A DNA stretch of 64,000 bases from Janibacter sp. Soil728 (GCF_001428305.1 NZ_LMRZ01000006.1:248001-312000); one strand, 5' to 3'. Counted from the stretch's first letter, positions 8,201-19,351 are shown. The notes: generated from the sequence alone by a model not told the origin. Program-made: numbers and translations.

Positions 8201-8791
8201 ATGGCCCAGGTACTCCTCTTCCCCTCCGTCCTCGGCGTCCGTCGGGGCGTCACCGATCTCGCCGACGCGCTGACCGGCGCCGGGCACACCGTGACCGTCG
8301 TCGACCACCTCGCCGGCACGACCTACGACGACTACGAGCCGGCGGGGGCCCGGTCCCAGGAGATCGGCTTCCCTGCCCAGATGGCCTTTGCCCTCGAGGC
8401 GGCCAAGGGGGTCCCCGGCCCCTTCGTGGCCGTGGGCTTCTCCAACGGTGCCGGGATGGCTCAGTGGATTGCGGCCCAGCGCCCCGACGACGCCCGAGGG
8501 GTCGTGATGATCGGCGGCGGCCTGCCGATGCGCTTCCTCGAGGCCACCTGGCCGACAGGCGTCCCCGGTCAGGTGCACGTCACCTCGGAGGATCCCTTCC
8601 ACGAGGAGGACAAGCAGTTCGACGACGAGGTCCAGGACGACGTGGAGCACGCCGGGGGCGAGTTCACCTTCGTCGAGTACCAGGGCGCGGGTCACCTCTT
8701 CAACGACCCGACCCTTCCGGCGGAGTACCAGCCCGAGGAGGCGCGCATCCTCACCCGCCGCATCCTGGAGTTCGTCGACGCGGTCGGCTGA
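8201..8791 (+). CDS. Dienelactone hydrolase family alpha/beta hydrolase
   Basis: 196 residues, short and compact as usual for this family. The nucleophile elbow GFSNGAG (residues about 80-86) carries Ser instead of the Cys of classical dienelactone hydrolase. The acid is likely in TSEDPF and the His in GAGHLF (about 165-170). It probably hydrolyses a small ester or lactone in the cytoplasm. Translation looks leaderless: the ATG follows TAGGCT by 6 nt. It runs toward the PTE-like lactonase gene, and the two gene ends share a tandem repeat. The true substrate cannot be told from sequence. Confidence 0.8.
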   Translation: MAQVLLFPSVLGVRRGVTDLADALTGAGHTVTVVDHLAGTTYDDYEPAGARSQEIGFPAQMAFALEAAKGVPGPFVAVGFSNGAGMAQWIAAQRPDDARGVVMIGGGLPMRFLEATWPTGVPGQVHVTSEDPFHEEDKQFDDEVQDDVEHAGGEFTFVEYQGAGHLFNDPTLPAEYQPEEARILTRRILEFVDAVG

Positions 8792-8821
8792 CCCACCGCT
8801 CGACGGCTGACTACCGCTCGA
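8785..8821. repeat. Tandem repeat (2 x 18-19 bp) spanning both stop codons at a convergent junction
   Basis: Unit 1 (8785-8803) and unit 2 (8804-8821) are the same sequence apart from one indel/substitution at their centre: both start CGGCTGAC and end ACCGCTCGA. Unit 1 contains the TGA of the dienelactone hydrolase gene (8789-8791). Unit 2 contains the complement of the lactonase stop (8811-8813) and its last codons. Confidence 0.8.
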
Positions 8822-9773
8822 AGTACGTGCGCGGGTTCTTCACGAGCATGGTGTCGATGTCGTCCTGCGTGGCACCACCCTCGAGGAGCGCCGGGATGAC
8901 GTCCTCGCTGATGTGCCGGTAGTTCCACCGCGGCACGATCTGGCGCTTGGCCTCGGGGTCGAACCAGTCGATGAAGCACGCGGCGTCGTGGGCGAGCACC
9001 ATCTTCTCGGCGTAGCCGCGGCGCAGCAGCTCGAGGACGGTCGCGACCCGGTCCTCGAAGGGCAGGAGCACGTCCAGCCCGAAGCGGTCCATGCCCAGGT
9101 AGGAGCCGGCGTCGGCGACCTTGCACAGGTAGTCGACATCCGTCGAGTCACCGCTGTGCCCGATGACCACCTTGGTCAGATCGGCCCCCTCCTCCGCGAG
9201 GACTCGCTGCGCCACGAGTCCCGAGCCGGTGTGCGGGTTGGTGTGCACCGTGATCGGCGCGCCGCTCTGGGCGCTGGCCGCGCCGACCGCGCGCATCGCT
9301 CGCTCGACCCCGGGGGTCAGGCCCTGTTCCTCGATGGCGCACTTGAGGAACCCTGCGCGCACACCGGTGTCGGCGATGCCCTCGGTGAGGTCCTTGAGGA
9401 AGAGCTCGGTGAGCGGCTCGGGCACGTCGAAGAGCAGACCGGGTCCGCTGTAGTGGAACTGGAAGGGGATCTCGTTGTAGGTGTACAAGCCCGTCGCGAC
9501 GACGATGTTGACGTCGACCTGCTCGGCGACGCGCTGGACACGCGGGAGGTAGCGCCCCAGGCCGAGGACCGTCGGGTCGAGGATCGTGTCGATCCCCAGC
9601 CCCGGGAGCTGGGCCAGCTCCGCCACGGCCTCGGCGACCTTGGTGTCCTCGTCCCAGTCGCCCTGGTAGTTGTTCCGGAACTCCTCGCCCAGGACGAAGA
9701 TGTGCTCGTGGGCCAGCACACGGCCCAGATCGGCGGAGTCGATGCTCCCGGTCACGGTCGGTACAGCCACCAC
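8811..9773 (-). CDS. Phosphotriesterase-family protein, probable lactonase
   Basis: 320 residues from GTG 9773, preceded by AAGGAGA. Amidohydrolase-superfamily PTE fold with all expected metal ligands: His22 and His24 (AHEHIF), carboxylated Lys144 (FLKCA), His177 (VHTNP), His206 (IGHSGD) and Asp263 (AHDAAC). PTE-like lactonases hydrolyse gamma- and delta-lactones or acyl-homoserine lactones; phosphotriester hydrolysis is usually a side activity. Opening a gamma-lactone gives a 4-hydroxy acid, the presumed substrate type of the neighbouring kinase/ACAD pair, so a link is plausible but inferred. Monocistronic and converging on the dienelactone hydrolase gene. Confidence 0.85.
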   Translation of the reverse strand: MVAVPTVTGSIDSADLGRVLAHEHIFVLGEEFRNNYQGDWDEDTKVAEAVAELAQLPGLGIDTILDPTVLGLGRYLPRVQRVAEQVDVNIVVATGLYTYNEIPFQFHYSGPGLLFDVPEPLTELFLKDLTEGIADTGVRAGFLKCAIEEQGLTPGVERAMRAVGAASAQSGAPITVHTNPHTGSGLVAQRVLAEEGADLTKVVIGHSGDSTDVDYLCKVADAGSYLGMDRFGLDVLLPFEDRVATVLELLRRGYAEKMVLAHDAACFIDWFDPEAKRQIVPRWNYRHISEDVIPALLEGGATQDDIDTMLVKNPRTYFER

Positions 9774-9833
9774 GGCGCACTCTCCTTCGAGTCGGTTCCT
9801 GCGACCCTAGACCCACGTGCCCGAGTTGAAGTG

Positions 9834-10433
9834 TCAGTCGAGCCGCTCGCGCGCTGCCGGTGCGCCTGCTGCCTCCAGCCCCAGCAGCCAACGCTTGGCC
9901 TGGAGGCCACCTCGGTAGCCTCCGGCGCTGCCGTCGCTACGCACCACCCGGTGGCAGGGCAGCAGCAGCGGCACGGGGTTGTTGGCGCAGGCGCTGCCGA
10001 CGGCGCGCACCGCACGCGGCCGACCGGTCATCCCGGCCATCTCGGTGTAGGTCGCGGTGTGCCCGTAGGCGATTCGCGGCAGGGCCTCGACGACTTCACG
10101 CCGGTAGCCCGCGAGCAGCCGCAGGTCGATCGGGACGTCGAGTGACCGGCTGCGGCCGCCGAGATAGTCCTCGATCCTGCGTGCGGTCTCGTCGAGACGA
10201 CGCGGCGCCCGCAGGATGCGCGGGCTGACCCGCTCGGCGAGGTCGGCGAGCACCGCGTCGTGGCCCTCCTCCTCGAAGGCCAGACGCACCGCCCCCTGCT
10301 CCGTGGCGACGAGCAGCAGCGCCCCCAGGGGCGAGTCGACGGCCCGGTAGGCGAGGTCGATCAGGCCCACCTCACCGGCGCGCGCCACCAGGCGGTCGTG
10401 GAGACGAGCCAGGTCATCAGTCTCTGCAGTCAT
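9834..10433 (-). CDS. ogt: Methylated-DNA--protein-cysteine methyltransferase (second copy)
   Basis: 199 residues. The active site LLLPCHRVV has the acceptor Cys at residue 160, preceded by GSACANNPVP with the conserved Asn, and the DNA-binding segment ends with RAVGSA. The protein transfers alkyl groups from O6-alkylguanine onto its own Cys, a suicide repair reaction. The N-terminal part (about 1-100) is longer than in the paralogue at 10908-11432. It overlaps the sigma factor stop by 4 nt, so its synthesis is probably coupled to that gene. It is the last gene of a three-gene leftward operon. Confidence 0.9.
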   Translation of the reverse strand: MTAETDDLARLHDRLVARAGEVGLIDLAYRAVDSPLGALLLVATEQGAVRLAFEEEGHDAVLADLAERVSPRILRAPRRLDETARRIEDYLGGRSRSLDVPIDLRLLAGYRREVVEALPRIAYGHTATYTEMAGMTGRPRAVRAVGSACANNPVPLLLPCHRVVRSDGSAGGYRGGLQAKRWLLGLEAAGAPAARERLD

Positions 10434-10921
10434 CGGATCTCCTTGTCTCGCAACGATCTGAGGCCGTCACTCGCCGCCCGGCGGGCGGCGGCCTCGCTCC
10501 CGCCGACGAGGTCGACGATCCGGGCATAGGGCAGCCCCCCGAGGTAGCGATAGGTGATGACCTGCCGCTGCTTGTCCGGCAGGGCGGCGACGTGACGCCA
10601 CACCCCTTCGTCGTCGGTCTCGGCTCCCGGCGCCACGACCTCGGGCAGGTCGGCGACCGGGTCGGTGCGCCGGCGAGCCCGTGACCGGTGGATGTCGGTG
10701 CACTTCCGCTTGGCCACGGTCACCAGCCAGGCGGTCACGTCGAGGTCCCCCGGCAGGTCCGGCCACGCCGACAGCGCCGCGAGGAAGGTCTCGCTCCACG
10801 CGTCGTCGACATCGGCGGACGCGACGCGAGCCCGACACACCGCCAGCACTCGTCGACCGTGCTCCTCCACCACCTGCTCGAAGGGAGGCAGGCTCCGGGG
10901 AGTCTCCTCAGAAGAGGGCAC
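10430..10921 (-). CDS. ECF-type RNA polymerase sigma factor
   Basis: 163 residues with sigma region 2 at about 13-84 (VDDAWSETFLAAL; AWLVTVAKRKCTDIHRSRAR) and region 4 at about 106-160 (LPDKQRQVITYRYLGGLPY, then a helix-turn-helix). It has no C-terminal extension and no anti-sigma gene beside it. It overlaps the upstream alkyltransferase by 14 nt and the downstream one by 4 nt, so all three are likely translated as a unit. A role in directing transcription of an alkylation or DNA-damage response is inferred only from this linkage. Its target promoters cannot be assigned from the window. Confidence 0.85.
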   Translation of the reverse strand: MPSSEETPRSLPPFEQVVEEHGRRVLAVCRARVASADVDDAWSETFLAALSAWPDLPGDLDVTAWLVTVAKRKCTDIHRSRARRRTDPVADLPEVVAPGAETDDEGVWRHVAALPDKQRQVITYRYLGGLPYARIVDLVGGSEAAARRAASDGLRSLRDKEIR

Positions 10922-11432
10922 CGCGGTCCTCGGCGTCCGGCTCCTCGAGGGCGAGCAGCGCCCGCTTGCGGTCGAGACCGCCGCCGTACCCGGTGATCGA
11001 CCCGTCGGCCCCGATCACGCGATGGCACGGGACGATGATCGAGACCGGGTTGGCCCCGACCGCCCGGCCCACGGCCTGCGCCGCCCCTCCGGTCTCTCGG
11101 GCGAGGTCGCCGTAGCTGACCGTCTGCCCGTACGGGATCCGCTCGAGCAGCTCCCAGATGCGTCGGTGGTGCTCGCCCCCGCGCAGCTCGTAGGGGAGGT
11201 CGAAGTCCGTCCTCGTCCCGTCGAGGTACTCCTGGAGCTGGTGCGCCACCGCGGCGAGGACGGGCTCGGCCGCGACCTCGACCTCGAGTCCGTGGTCGGC
11301 CCCGTCGGGGAGGGTCCAGTGACCGGGGAAGTACAGACCGATCAGGACGCTCCCCTCGCCGGACTGCGCCTCGTCGAGCACAGCGACAAGGTCACCGAGT
11401 CGGGTCGGGAGCAGAGCGTGGCGGGTCGTCAT
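10908..11432 (-). CDS. ogt: Methylated-DNA--protein-cysteine methyltransferase (first copy)
   Basis: 174 residues from ATG 11432 (alternative ATG 11444). Motif IIVPCHRVIG with acceptor Cys136; upstream RIPYGQTVSYGDLA and AVGRAVGANPV form the winged-helix DNA-binding part with the Arg finger, as in Ogt/AGT proteins. It removes alkyl groups from O6-alkylguanine and O4-alkylthymine by irreversible self-alkylation. First gene of the Ogt-sigma-Ogt operon and divergent to the quinone reductase at 11497, with a 64-nt gap. Both paralogues keep the active Cys, so they are not redundant by decay. They share little N-terminal sequence, so they are not a recent duplication. Confidence 0.9.
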   Translation of the reverse strand: MTTRHALLPTRLGDLVAVLDEAQSGEGSVLIGLYFPGHWTLPDGADHGLEVEVAAEPVLAAVAHQLQEYLDGTRTDFDLPYELRGGEHHRRIWELLERIPYGQTVSYGDLARETGGAAQAVGRAVGANPVSIIVPCHRVIGADGSITGYGGGLDRKRALLALEEPDAEDRGALF

Positions 11433-11496
11433 GATGTCGATCATGTCCCATAGACGCATCGGGACCCGGATGTGTGAGATCGGTACTGTCCCGCTC

Positions 11497-12507
11497 ATGA
11501 GCATCCGCGCATGGCAGGTCCAGCAGCTCGGTGAAGCCGCCGACGTCCTCACCCTCGTCGACACCGAGGCCCCGCCGCCCGGCCCGGGTCAGGTGCGGGT
11601 ACGGGTGCGCGCGACCGGGGTCAACTTCGCCGACACCCTCATGTGCCGCGGGGAGTACCAGGTGCGGCCGCAACCCCCCTTCGTCCCGGGGTTGGAGGTC
11701 TGCGGTGACGTCCTCGAGGTCGGCGTCGACGTCACCCACGTCGCCGTCGGCGACCGCGTCCTCGGTGGGACCGCCGTCCCGCACGGCGGCTACGCGAGCG
11801 AGTGCCTCATGGACGGGGCGAGCACCTTCCCCGCACCCGACGGGCTGGACGACGCCGCCTGCGCGGCGCTGATGATCAGCTACCAGACGGGATGGTTCGG
11901 CCTGCACCGACGAGCGGCCCTGCGCGAAGGGGAGCACCTCCTCGTCCACGCGGCCTCCGGTGGCGTCGGGTCGGCTGCCGTCCAGCTCGGCAAGGCGGCC
12001 GGTGCGCACGTCATCGGCGTCGTCGGAGGCGCGGACAAGGTCGACATCGCCCGCAGCCTCGGGTGCGATGTCGTCATCGACCGCCGTGAGCAGGACATCA
12101 TCGAGACGGTCAAGGAGGTCACCGGCGGTCACGGCGCCGATGTCGTCTACGACCCGGTGGGCGGGCCGTCGTACGCGGCGAGCACCAAGTGCATCGCCTT
12201 CGAGGGGCGGATCATCGTCGTCGGCTTCGCCAGCGGCCGCGTCCCCGAGCCACGGCTCAACCACGCGATGGTCAAGAACTACTCGATCCTCGGCCTGCAC
12301 TGGGGCCTGTATCAGCAGCACGACCCGGCCGCGGTCGTCGCGGCCCACGCCGACCTGGTCCGCCTCGCCGATGCCGGCCACGTCGCGCCGCTCGTCGCGG
12401 AGACCTTTCCCTTCGAGGAGACACCGGCCGCGCTCGCCCGCCTCGCGGGCGGGTCGAGCACGGGCCGGATCGTCGTCACTGCATCTGGCTCATCCGCACG
12501 ACCTTGA
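11497..12507 (+). CDS. NADPH:quinone oxidoreductase-like MDR protein
   Basis: 336 residues from ATG 11497. TACTGT at 11484-11489 lies 7 nt upstream, so the mRNA may be leaderless. Zinc-free MDR features: GVNFADTLMCRGEYQV near residue 44, PFVPGLEVCGDV near 63, the nucleotide-binding motif HAASGGVGSAAVQLGKAAG near 149, and ADVVYDPVGG near 213. It reduces quinones or enones with NADPH in the cytoplasm. It ends in a short tandem repeat containing its own TGA and converges on pepN. It is probably a single-gene unit. Confidence 0.85.
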   Translation: MSIRAWQVQQLGEAADVLTLVDTEAPPPGPGQVRVRVRATGVNFADTLMCRGEYQVRPQPPFVPGLEVCGDVLEVGVDVTHVAVGDRVLGGTAVPHGGYASECLMDGASTFPAPDGLDDAACAALMISYQTGWFGLHRRAALREGEHLLVHAASGGVGSAAVQLGKAAGAHVIGVVGGADKVDIARSLGCDVVIDRREQDIIETVKEVTGGHGADVVYDPVGGPSYAASTKCIAFEGRIIVVGFASGRVPEPRLNHAMVKNYSILGLHWGLYQQHDPAAVVAAHADLVRLADAGHVAPLVAETFPFEETPAALARLAGGSSTGRIVVTASGSSARP

Positions 12508-12546
12508 GGAGATGCACCCTGGGTGCGCACGACCTTGAGGAGATGC
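12495..12546. repeat. Tandem repeat (21 bp, period 31) over the stop codon of the quinone reductase gene
   Basis: The 21-bp sequence at 12495-12515, which includes the CCTTGA end of the upstream gene, recurs exactly at 12526-12546. Between them GCACCC-T-GGGTGC (12514-12526) forms a small palindrome. The repeat ends 14 nt from the pepN stop at a convergent junction. Confidence 0.8.
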
Positions 12547-12559
12547 GGGCGAAGGGGGG

Positions 12560-15028
<2,469 letters not shown>

Positions 15029-15132
15029 CCCCGCATCCTGTCACCGTCAGTCCGTGAGCCGCGACGGGACGGGTCGCCTCGGGGTCCTAGACTGACTGGC
15101 TGCGACGAAGACGACGTGAAGGACGGAGCGGG

Positions 15133-16377
15133 ATGAGCCGAGGAGCGGGCGACCTGCCCACTCGCGAACCCGGGCTGTTGGCCCAGCTGCTGGTTCGCGC
15201 CCGCGCCCAGCGGGTGGAGCCGATCACGCGACGACTCGTCGCCTCCATCTCGCGGGAGAACAATGCCTACGACGCCACCGGCGTCGTGCCCGACGACGAC
15301 CTGTGGCGTTCCTGCCACGACAACGTCGAGCGCGTGCTCGAGATGCTCGTCCTGTCGGTTCAGCCTGACGGCAGCCTCTCCCCGGTCGACGACCTCGACC
15401 AGCTTCTCGACGCGGCCCGCGCGACCGGCGGACGTCGCGCCGAGCAGGGCCTGCCCCTCGACGACGTCCTGCGTTCGTACCGCATCGGTGGCCGGCTCAT
15501 CTGGGAGGACCTCGTCACCCGATCAGATCCACCGCTCGACCCGGAGAGCTTCCTCAACCTCGGCGTCTGGCTGTGGTCCAGCGTCGACACGTCGTCCGCC
15601 GAGGTCGCGCGCGCCTATCGGCGCACCGAGCAACGACTCCTGCGCGCCGACACCCAGCGGATGGCGGCGTTGTGGGAGGGCCTGCTCGGCGGTCGGGCAC
15701 GAGAGGAGGCCTTCGCCCAAGAGGCCTCCCGGTCGATGGACCTGCCGGCCCACGCACCACTGCTGCTCGTGCTGCTGCGCTGCACGACTCCCGAGGACGC
15801 TGCTGATGCCCTGGCCGACGTCGTCGAGGAGCACCACCTCCTCACCGCATGGCAGACCCGCGCCGACGGTGACGTCGTCGGCGTCCTCGCCCTTCCCGAC
15901 GAAGCCGGCCACCATCGGGTGGTCGCCGCGCTCGTCGACGCGGCAGAGAGCACCGGGCTGCGTGGCGGCGTCTCGGGGCGCTGCGGTGGGCTCGCCGAGG
16001 TGGACGAGGCCTTCGAGCAGGCACGGATGGCGGCGGCCGGTCTCGACGGCGCGGGCCTGCGCTCGCACGACGACCGGCTCGTCCCGGCCCTGCTCCTCAG
16101 CTCTCCCCAGATCTCTCGACAGCTTGTCGACCACTGGCTCGGCCCCCTCCTCGCCCTGCCCGAGGCCGAGTCCGCGGAGCTGCTCGACACGCTCTTCGCA
16201 TGGGTGGCCGCCGGCGGCTCGACCAGCCGTGCCGCCACGGTGATCCCGTGCCACCGCAACACGGTCCTCAACCGACTGGTCCGGGTCTCGACGATCACCC
16301 AGCAGCACCTGCTGGACGGGCCACCGCCGACAGGTCTGGCTCTTGCGCTGCAGGCGTACGCGGCCGGCCTGCGCTGA
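15133..16377 (+). CDS. PucR/CdaR-type transcriptional regulator
   Basis: 414 residues from ATG 15133, with GGAGCGGG upstream and a possible -10 TAGACT near 15088. The N-terminal half is a helical sensor-like region with DDVLRSYRIGGRLIWEDL near residue 110. The middle is a GGDEF-like fold remnant, and the last 60 residues carry the PucR C-terminal helix-turn-helix (TSRAATVIPCHRNTVLNRLVRV). PucR-type regulators often control nearby catabolic or purine/xanthine-oxidase-like genes. The next genes encode an aldehyde-oxidase-family enzyme 146 nt downstream on the same strand, so this is the likely target (inference). Confidence 0.85.
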   Translation: MSRGAGDLPTREPGLLAQLLVRARAQRVEPITRRLVASISRENNAYDATGVVPDDDLWRSCHDNVERVLEMLVLSVQPDGSLSPVDDLDQLLDAARATGGRRAEQGLPLDDVLRSYRIGGRLIWEDLVTRSDPPLDPESFLNLGVWLWSSVDTSSAEVARAYRRTEQRLLRADTQRMAALWEGLLGGRAREEAFAQEASRSMDLPAHAPLLLVLLRCTTPEDAADALADVVEEHHLLTAWQTRADGDVVGVLALPDEAGHHRVVAALVDAAESTGLRGGVSGRCGGLAEVDEAFEQARMAAAGLDGAGLRSHDDRLVPALLLSSPQISRQLVDHWLGPLLALPEAESAELLDTLFAWVAAGGSTSRAATVIPCHRNTVLNRLVRVSTITQQHLLDGPPPTGLALALQAYAAGLR

Positions 16378-16522
16378 GGCACCCGACCGACACCCGACAC
16401 ACCTCCTGTGCGTGCTGCACAACCGCGCGTACCGGAGCGTGGGCAGGCTCGCATTGCGCGGGAGGTCGGCTGGACGGTCCAATGTACGAGTCCTGACAAC
16501 GCCGTCGACCCCGGAGCTGACG

Positions 16523-18844
16523 ATGACTGATCCGCCCCCCACAGAGCACCTCGACTCCCGCTCTGGCCCGAGTCGACGGAGCTTCATGGGCTACGTCATC
16601 GCCGGTGCCACCCTCGCGACCGGTGCGGAGATGACCCTCGGCAGCGAGCCTGCCGAGGCGGTCATCCCGACGGCGCCGGGTCCGGCAGAGATCCTCGACC
16701 TCAACGACCTGCTCACCCTGGCCGCCGCGCCCACCGCCAGCCTGATCACCGTGAAGATCGGCACCGACGGCCGCGCCTCCTTCGCCCTCCCCCGCGCCGA
16801 GGTGGGGCAGGGCATCATCACCTCGTCGACGATGATGATCGCCGAAGAGCTCGACCTGCCGCTGGACAAGATCGACGTCACCCTGGCCAAGGCCCGCCCC
16901 GAGCTGATGTTCAACCAGCTGACCGGCGGCTCCAACACCACGATCTCGACCTACACCCCGATCCGGGTCGCGGCCGCGCTCGCCAAGCAGCAGCTCCTGA
17001 GGGCAGCTGCCGTCGTGCTCGGCGACACCGTGGACGCGCTCGTCGCCAAGAGCGGCGTCATCACCGGTCCGTCCGGCCAGATCAGCTACGGCGATCTCGC
17101 CGTCAAGGCGTCCGTGACCGACACCGTGCGCGCAGAGGTCACCCTCAAGACCCGCGCGCAGCACACCGTCATCGGCACGCCGCAGGGCCGCACCGACGCA
17201 CGCGACGCCGTCACGGGCAAGAAGAAGTTCGCCATGGACCTCGACGTGGCCGACGCCCTGCCGACGATGGTCGCCCGCCCGCCGACCCACAACGGCGCGC
17301 CGGTCCGGCTGAGGAACGAGGCCGCGGTGCTCGACCTGCCCGGTGTCACCCACGTCGCCCAGGTCCCGACCGGCATCGCGGTACGGGCCAAGACCTTCGG
17401 TCAGTGCATCGACGCCATCAGGGAGATGGACATCGAGTGGGAAGGGGGCGAGCTCGCCGGCGAGTCCGATGCCAGCATCCTCGCCAAGGTCAAGCAGGCC
17501 CAGCTGCCCATGGTCGTGCCCAAGGTGCCGGTGCTGACCCAGCGCGTCGATGCCGAGTTCACCTTCCGCTTCCGCAGCAACTCCTCCCTCGAGCCCAACT
17601 GCGCCATCGCCGACGTGCGTGCCGGCTCCGCCGAGATCTGGGCCTCCCTGAAGTCTCCGGTCGTGGCCCAGGAGGAGATCGCCGGCGAGCTCGGTCTGCC
17701 GGTCTCCGAGGTCACCGTCAACGTGGCCCAGGGCGGCGGGTCCTTCGGCCGCAAGCTCTTCCACGACGCCGCGCTGGAGGGCGCCCGGATCTCCAAGGCC
17801 ATGGGCAAGCCGGTGCGGCTCATGTGGCACCGGGTCGACGAGCCCCGCCAGGGGCGGCTGCACCCCATGGCCACCTCACGGGTGCGAGCCACCCACCTGC
17901 TGGGCGAGGTGCTCTCCTTCGAGCAACGGCACACCAGCGTCCAGACCGACTTCGGCCACGGCCTGGGCGACATCATCACCAACCACGCAGCGAAGCTCCC
18001 GGTGGGAGGCAACCTCTCTTTCGCGCAGACGATCTTCACGCTGACCCAGGAGGTGCCGTACAACTTCGGCGCCGTCACCCAGCTGCTCAACGAGACCGAT
18101 GACCGCTTCAACACCGGCAGCATGCGCAACATCTACTCCCCCGACGTGCGCACGGCCAATGAGCTGGTCGTCGACGAGCTCGCCCGCAAGATGCGCAAGG
18201 ACCCGGTGGCCTTCCGCCGCAAGTTCCTGCGCAGCAGCGCGGCCAAGGCCGCCCTCGACAAGGTCGCCGCGATGGGCGACTGGGGACGCACGCTTCCCGA
18301 CGGTGTGACCCAGGGCGTGGCGATCCACAAGGAGTACAAGGGCGTCACCGCCTGCCTCGTCGAGCTCGACACCCGCCCCGCGACGGTGAACCGCGACGTG
18401 CGCAACGGCGTCACCGGGCCACGCGTGACCAAGGCCTTCTTCGCCGTCGATGCCGGTCTGGTCATCAACCCCACGGGGCTGGAGGCGCAGATGCTCGGGG
18501 GGGTCATGGACGGCATCGCGCTCGCGCTGACCTCGAGCTGCCACTTCGAGGACGGACACTTCCTCGAGGCGAGCTGGGACAACTACTTCTACACCCGCCA
18601 GTGGAATGTCCCACCGGAGATCACCGTCGAGATCATGCCCTCGGACGCCGGTCAGCCCGGTGGCGCCGGTGAGGCAGGCGTCGCCGCGAGCTTCGCCGCG
18701 ATCGCCTGCGCCTATGCGCGAGCCACCGGGAAGATGCCCACCGAGTTCCCGATCAACCACGCCGACGAGCTCGCCTTCGAGCCCAAGCCCTTCACCCCTT
18801 CGGTGGTCCAGTCGCCGACCGACGGCCTAGACCACACCTACTGA
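16523..18844 (+). CDS. Tat-exported molybdopterin-binding hydroxylase large subunit (IorB-like)
   Basis: 773 residues from ATG 16523. The twin-arginine signal is RRSFMGYVIAGATLATG with Arg18-Arg19, so the folded enzyme should cross the membrane via Tat. Aldehyde oxidase/xanthine dehydrogenase molybdopterin-domain features are visible: SFALPRAEVGQGI near residue 90, NLEPNC-like SLEPNCAIADVRAG near 355, GGSFGRKLFHDAALEGA near 405, and a C-terminal GEAGVAA. Isoquinoline 1-oxidoreductase beta subunits share this layout. It hydroxylates N-heterocycles or aldehydes using Mo-cofactor. It pairs with the 2Fe-2S subunit 10 nt downstream. No cytochrome c subunit or cofactor-insertion (XdhC) gene is nearby. 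Confidence 0.85.
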   Translation: MTDPPPTEHLDSRSGPSRRSFMGYVIAGATLATGAEMTLGSEPAEAVIPTAPGPAEILDLNDLLTLAAAPTASLITVKIGTDGRASFALPRAEVGQGIITSSTMMIAEELDLPLDKIDVTLAKARPELMFNQLTGGSNTTISTYTPIRVAAALAKQQLLRAAAVVLGDTVDALVAKSGVITGPSGQISYGDLAVKASVTDTVRAEVTLKTRAQHTVIGTPQGRTDARDAVTGKKKFAMDLDVADALPTMVARPPTHNGAPVRLRNEAAVLDLPGVTHVAQVPTGIAVRAKTFGQCIDAIREMDIEWEGGELAGESDASILAKVKQAQLPMVVPKVPVLTQRVDAEFTFRFRSNSSLEPNCAIADVRAGSAEIWASLKSPVVAQEEIAGELGLPVSEVTVNVAQGGGSFGRKLFHDAALEGARISKAMGKPVRLMWHRVDEPRQGRLHPMATSRVRATHLLGEVLSFEQRHTSVQTDFGHGLGDIITNHAAKLPVGGNLSFAQTIFTLTQEVPYNFGAVTQLLNETDDRFNTGSMRNIYSPDVRTANELVVDELARKMRKDPVAFRRKFLRSSAAKAALDKVAAMGDWGRTLPDGVTQGVAIHKEYKGVTACLVELDTRPATVNRDVRNGVTGPRVTKAFFAVDAGLVINPTGLEAQMLGGVMDGIALALTSSCHFEDGHFLEASWDNYFYTRQWNVPPEITVEIMPSDAGQPGGAGEAGVAASFAAIACAYARATGKMPTEFPINHADELAFEPKPFTPSVVQSPTDGLDHTY

Positions 18845-18854
18845 GGAGCACGCC

Positions 18855-19331
18855 ATGTCCAGTCACACCTTTGTCCTCAATGGCGAGAAGGTCACCGTCG
18901 ACGTCGAGCCCGGCGTGCGCATCCTGTGGGTGCTGCGTGACGTCCTCGGCGTCACCGGCCCCAAGTACGGGTGCGGGATCAACGTCTGCAAGGCCTGCAC
19001 GTCGCACATCAACGGCAAGGCCTTCAACCCTTGCTCCGTACCGGTGAGCGAGCTGTCCGCCGACGACGAGATCACCACGATCGAAGGCCTCGCCGACACC
19101 GTCGACACCGACCTGCACCCGATGCAGGACGCCTGGATCGAGCACGACGTCGCGCAGTGCGGCTACTGCCAGCCCGGTCAGATCATGGCCGCCGTCGCCC
19201 TGGTCAACAAGGTCAAGGCGGAGGGGCGCGCCATCGCCGAGTCCGACCTCGACGGCATCCGCAACCTGTGCCGGTGCGGGACCTACCCGCGTATCCGGCA
19301 GGCGATCCGTACGGGCGAGCAGCACATGTGA
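18855..19331 (+). CDS. 2Fe-2S subunit of molybdenum hydroxylase (IorA-like)
   Basis: 158 residues. Two [2Fe-2S] clusters are encoded: a plant-type ferredoxin N-domain with GCGINVCKACTSHING (near residue 38) and a further Cys near 57, and a C-terminal helical domain with CGYCQPGQI (near 98) and CRCGTYPRIRQAI (near 141). It passes electrons from the Mo centre to an external acceptor. It has no signal peptide of its own, so it probably travels through Tat bound to the large subunit. It follows that gene by 10 nt with GAGGAG as ribosome-binding site and ends at a strong hairpin. Confidence 0.9.
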   Translation: MSSHTFVLNGEKVTVDVEPGVRILWVLRDVLGVTGPKYGCGINVCKACTSHINGKAFNPCSVPVSELSADDEITTIEGLADTVDTDLHPMQDAWIEHDVAQCGYCQPGQIMAAVALVNKVKAEGRAIAESDLDGIRNLCRCGTYPRIRQAIRTGEQHM

Positions 19332-19351
19332 CACGCGCCCGAGCACGAGCG

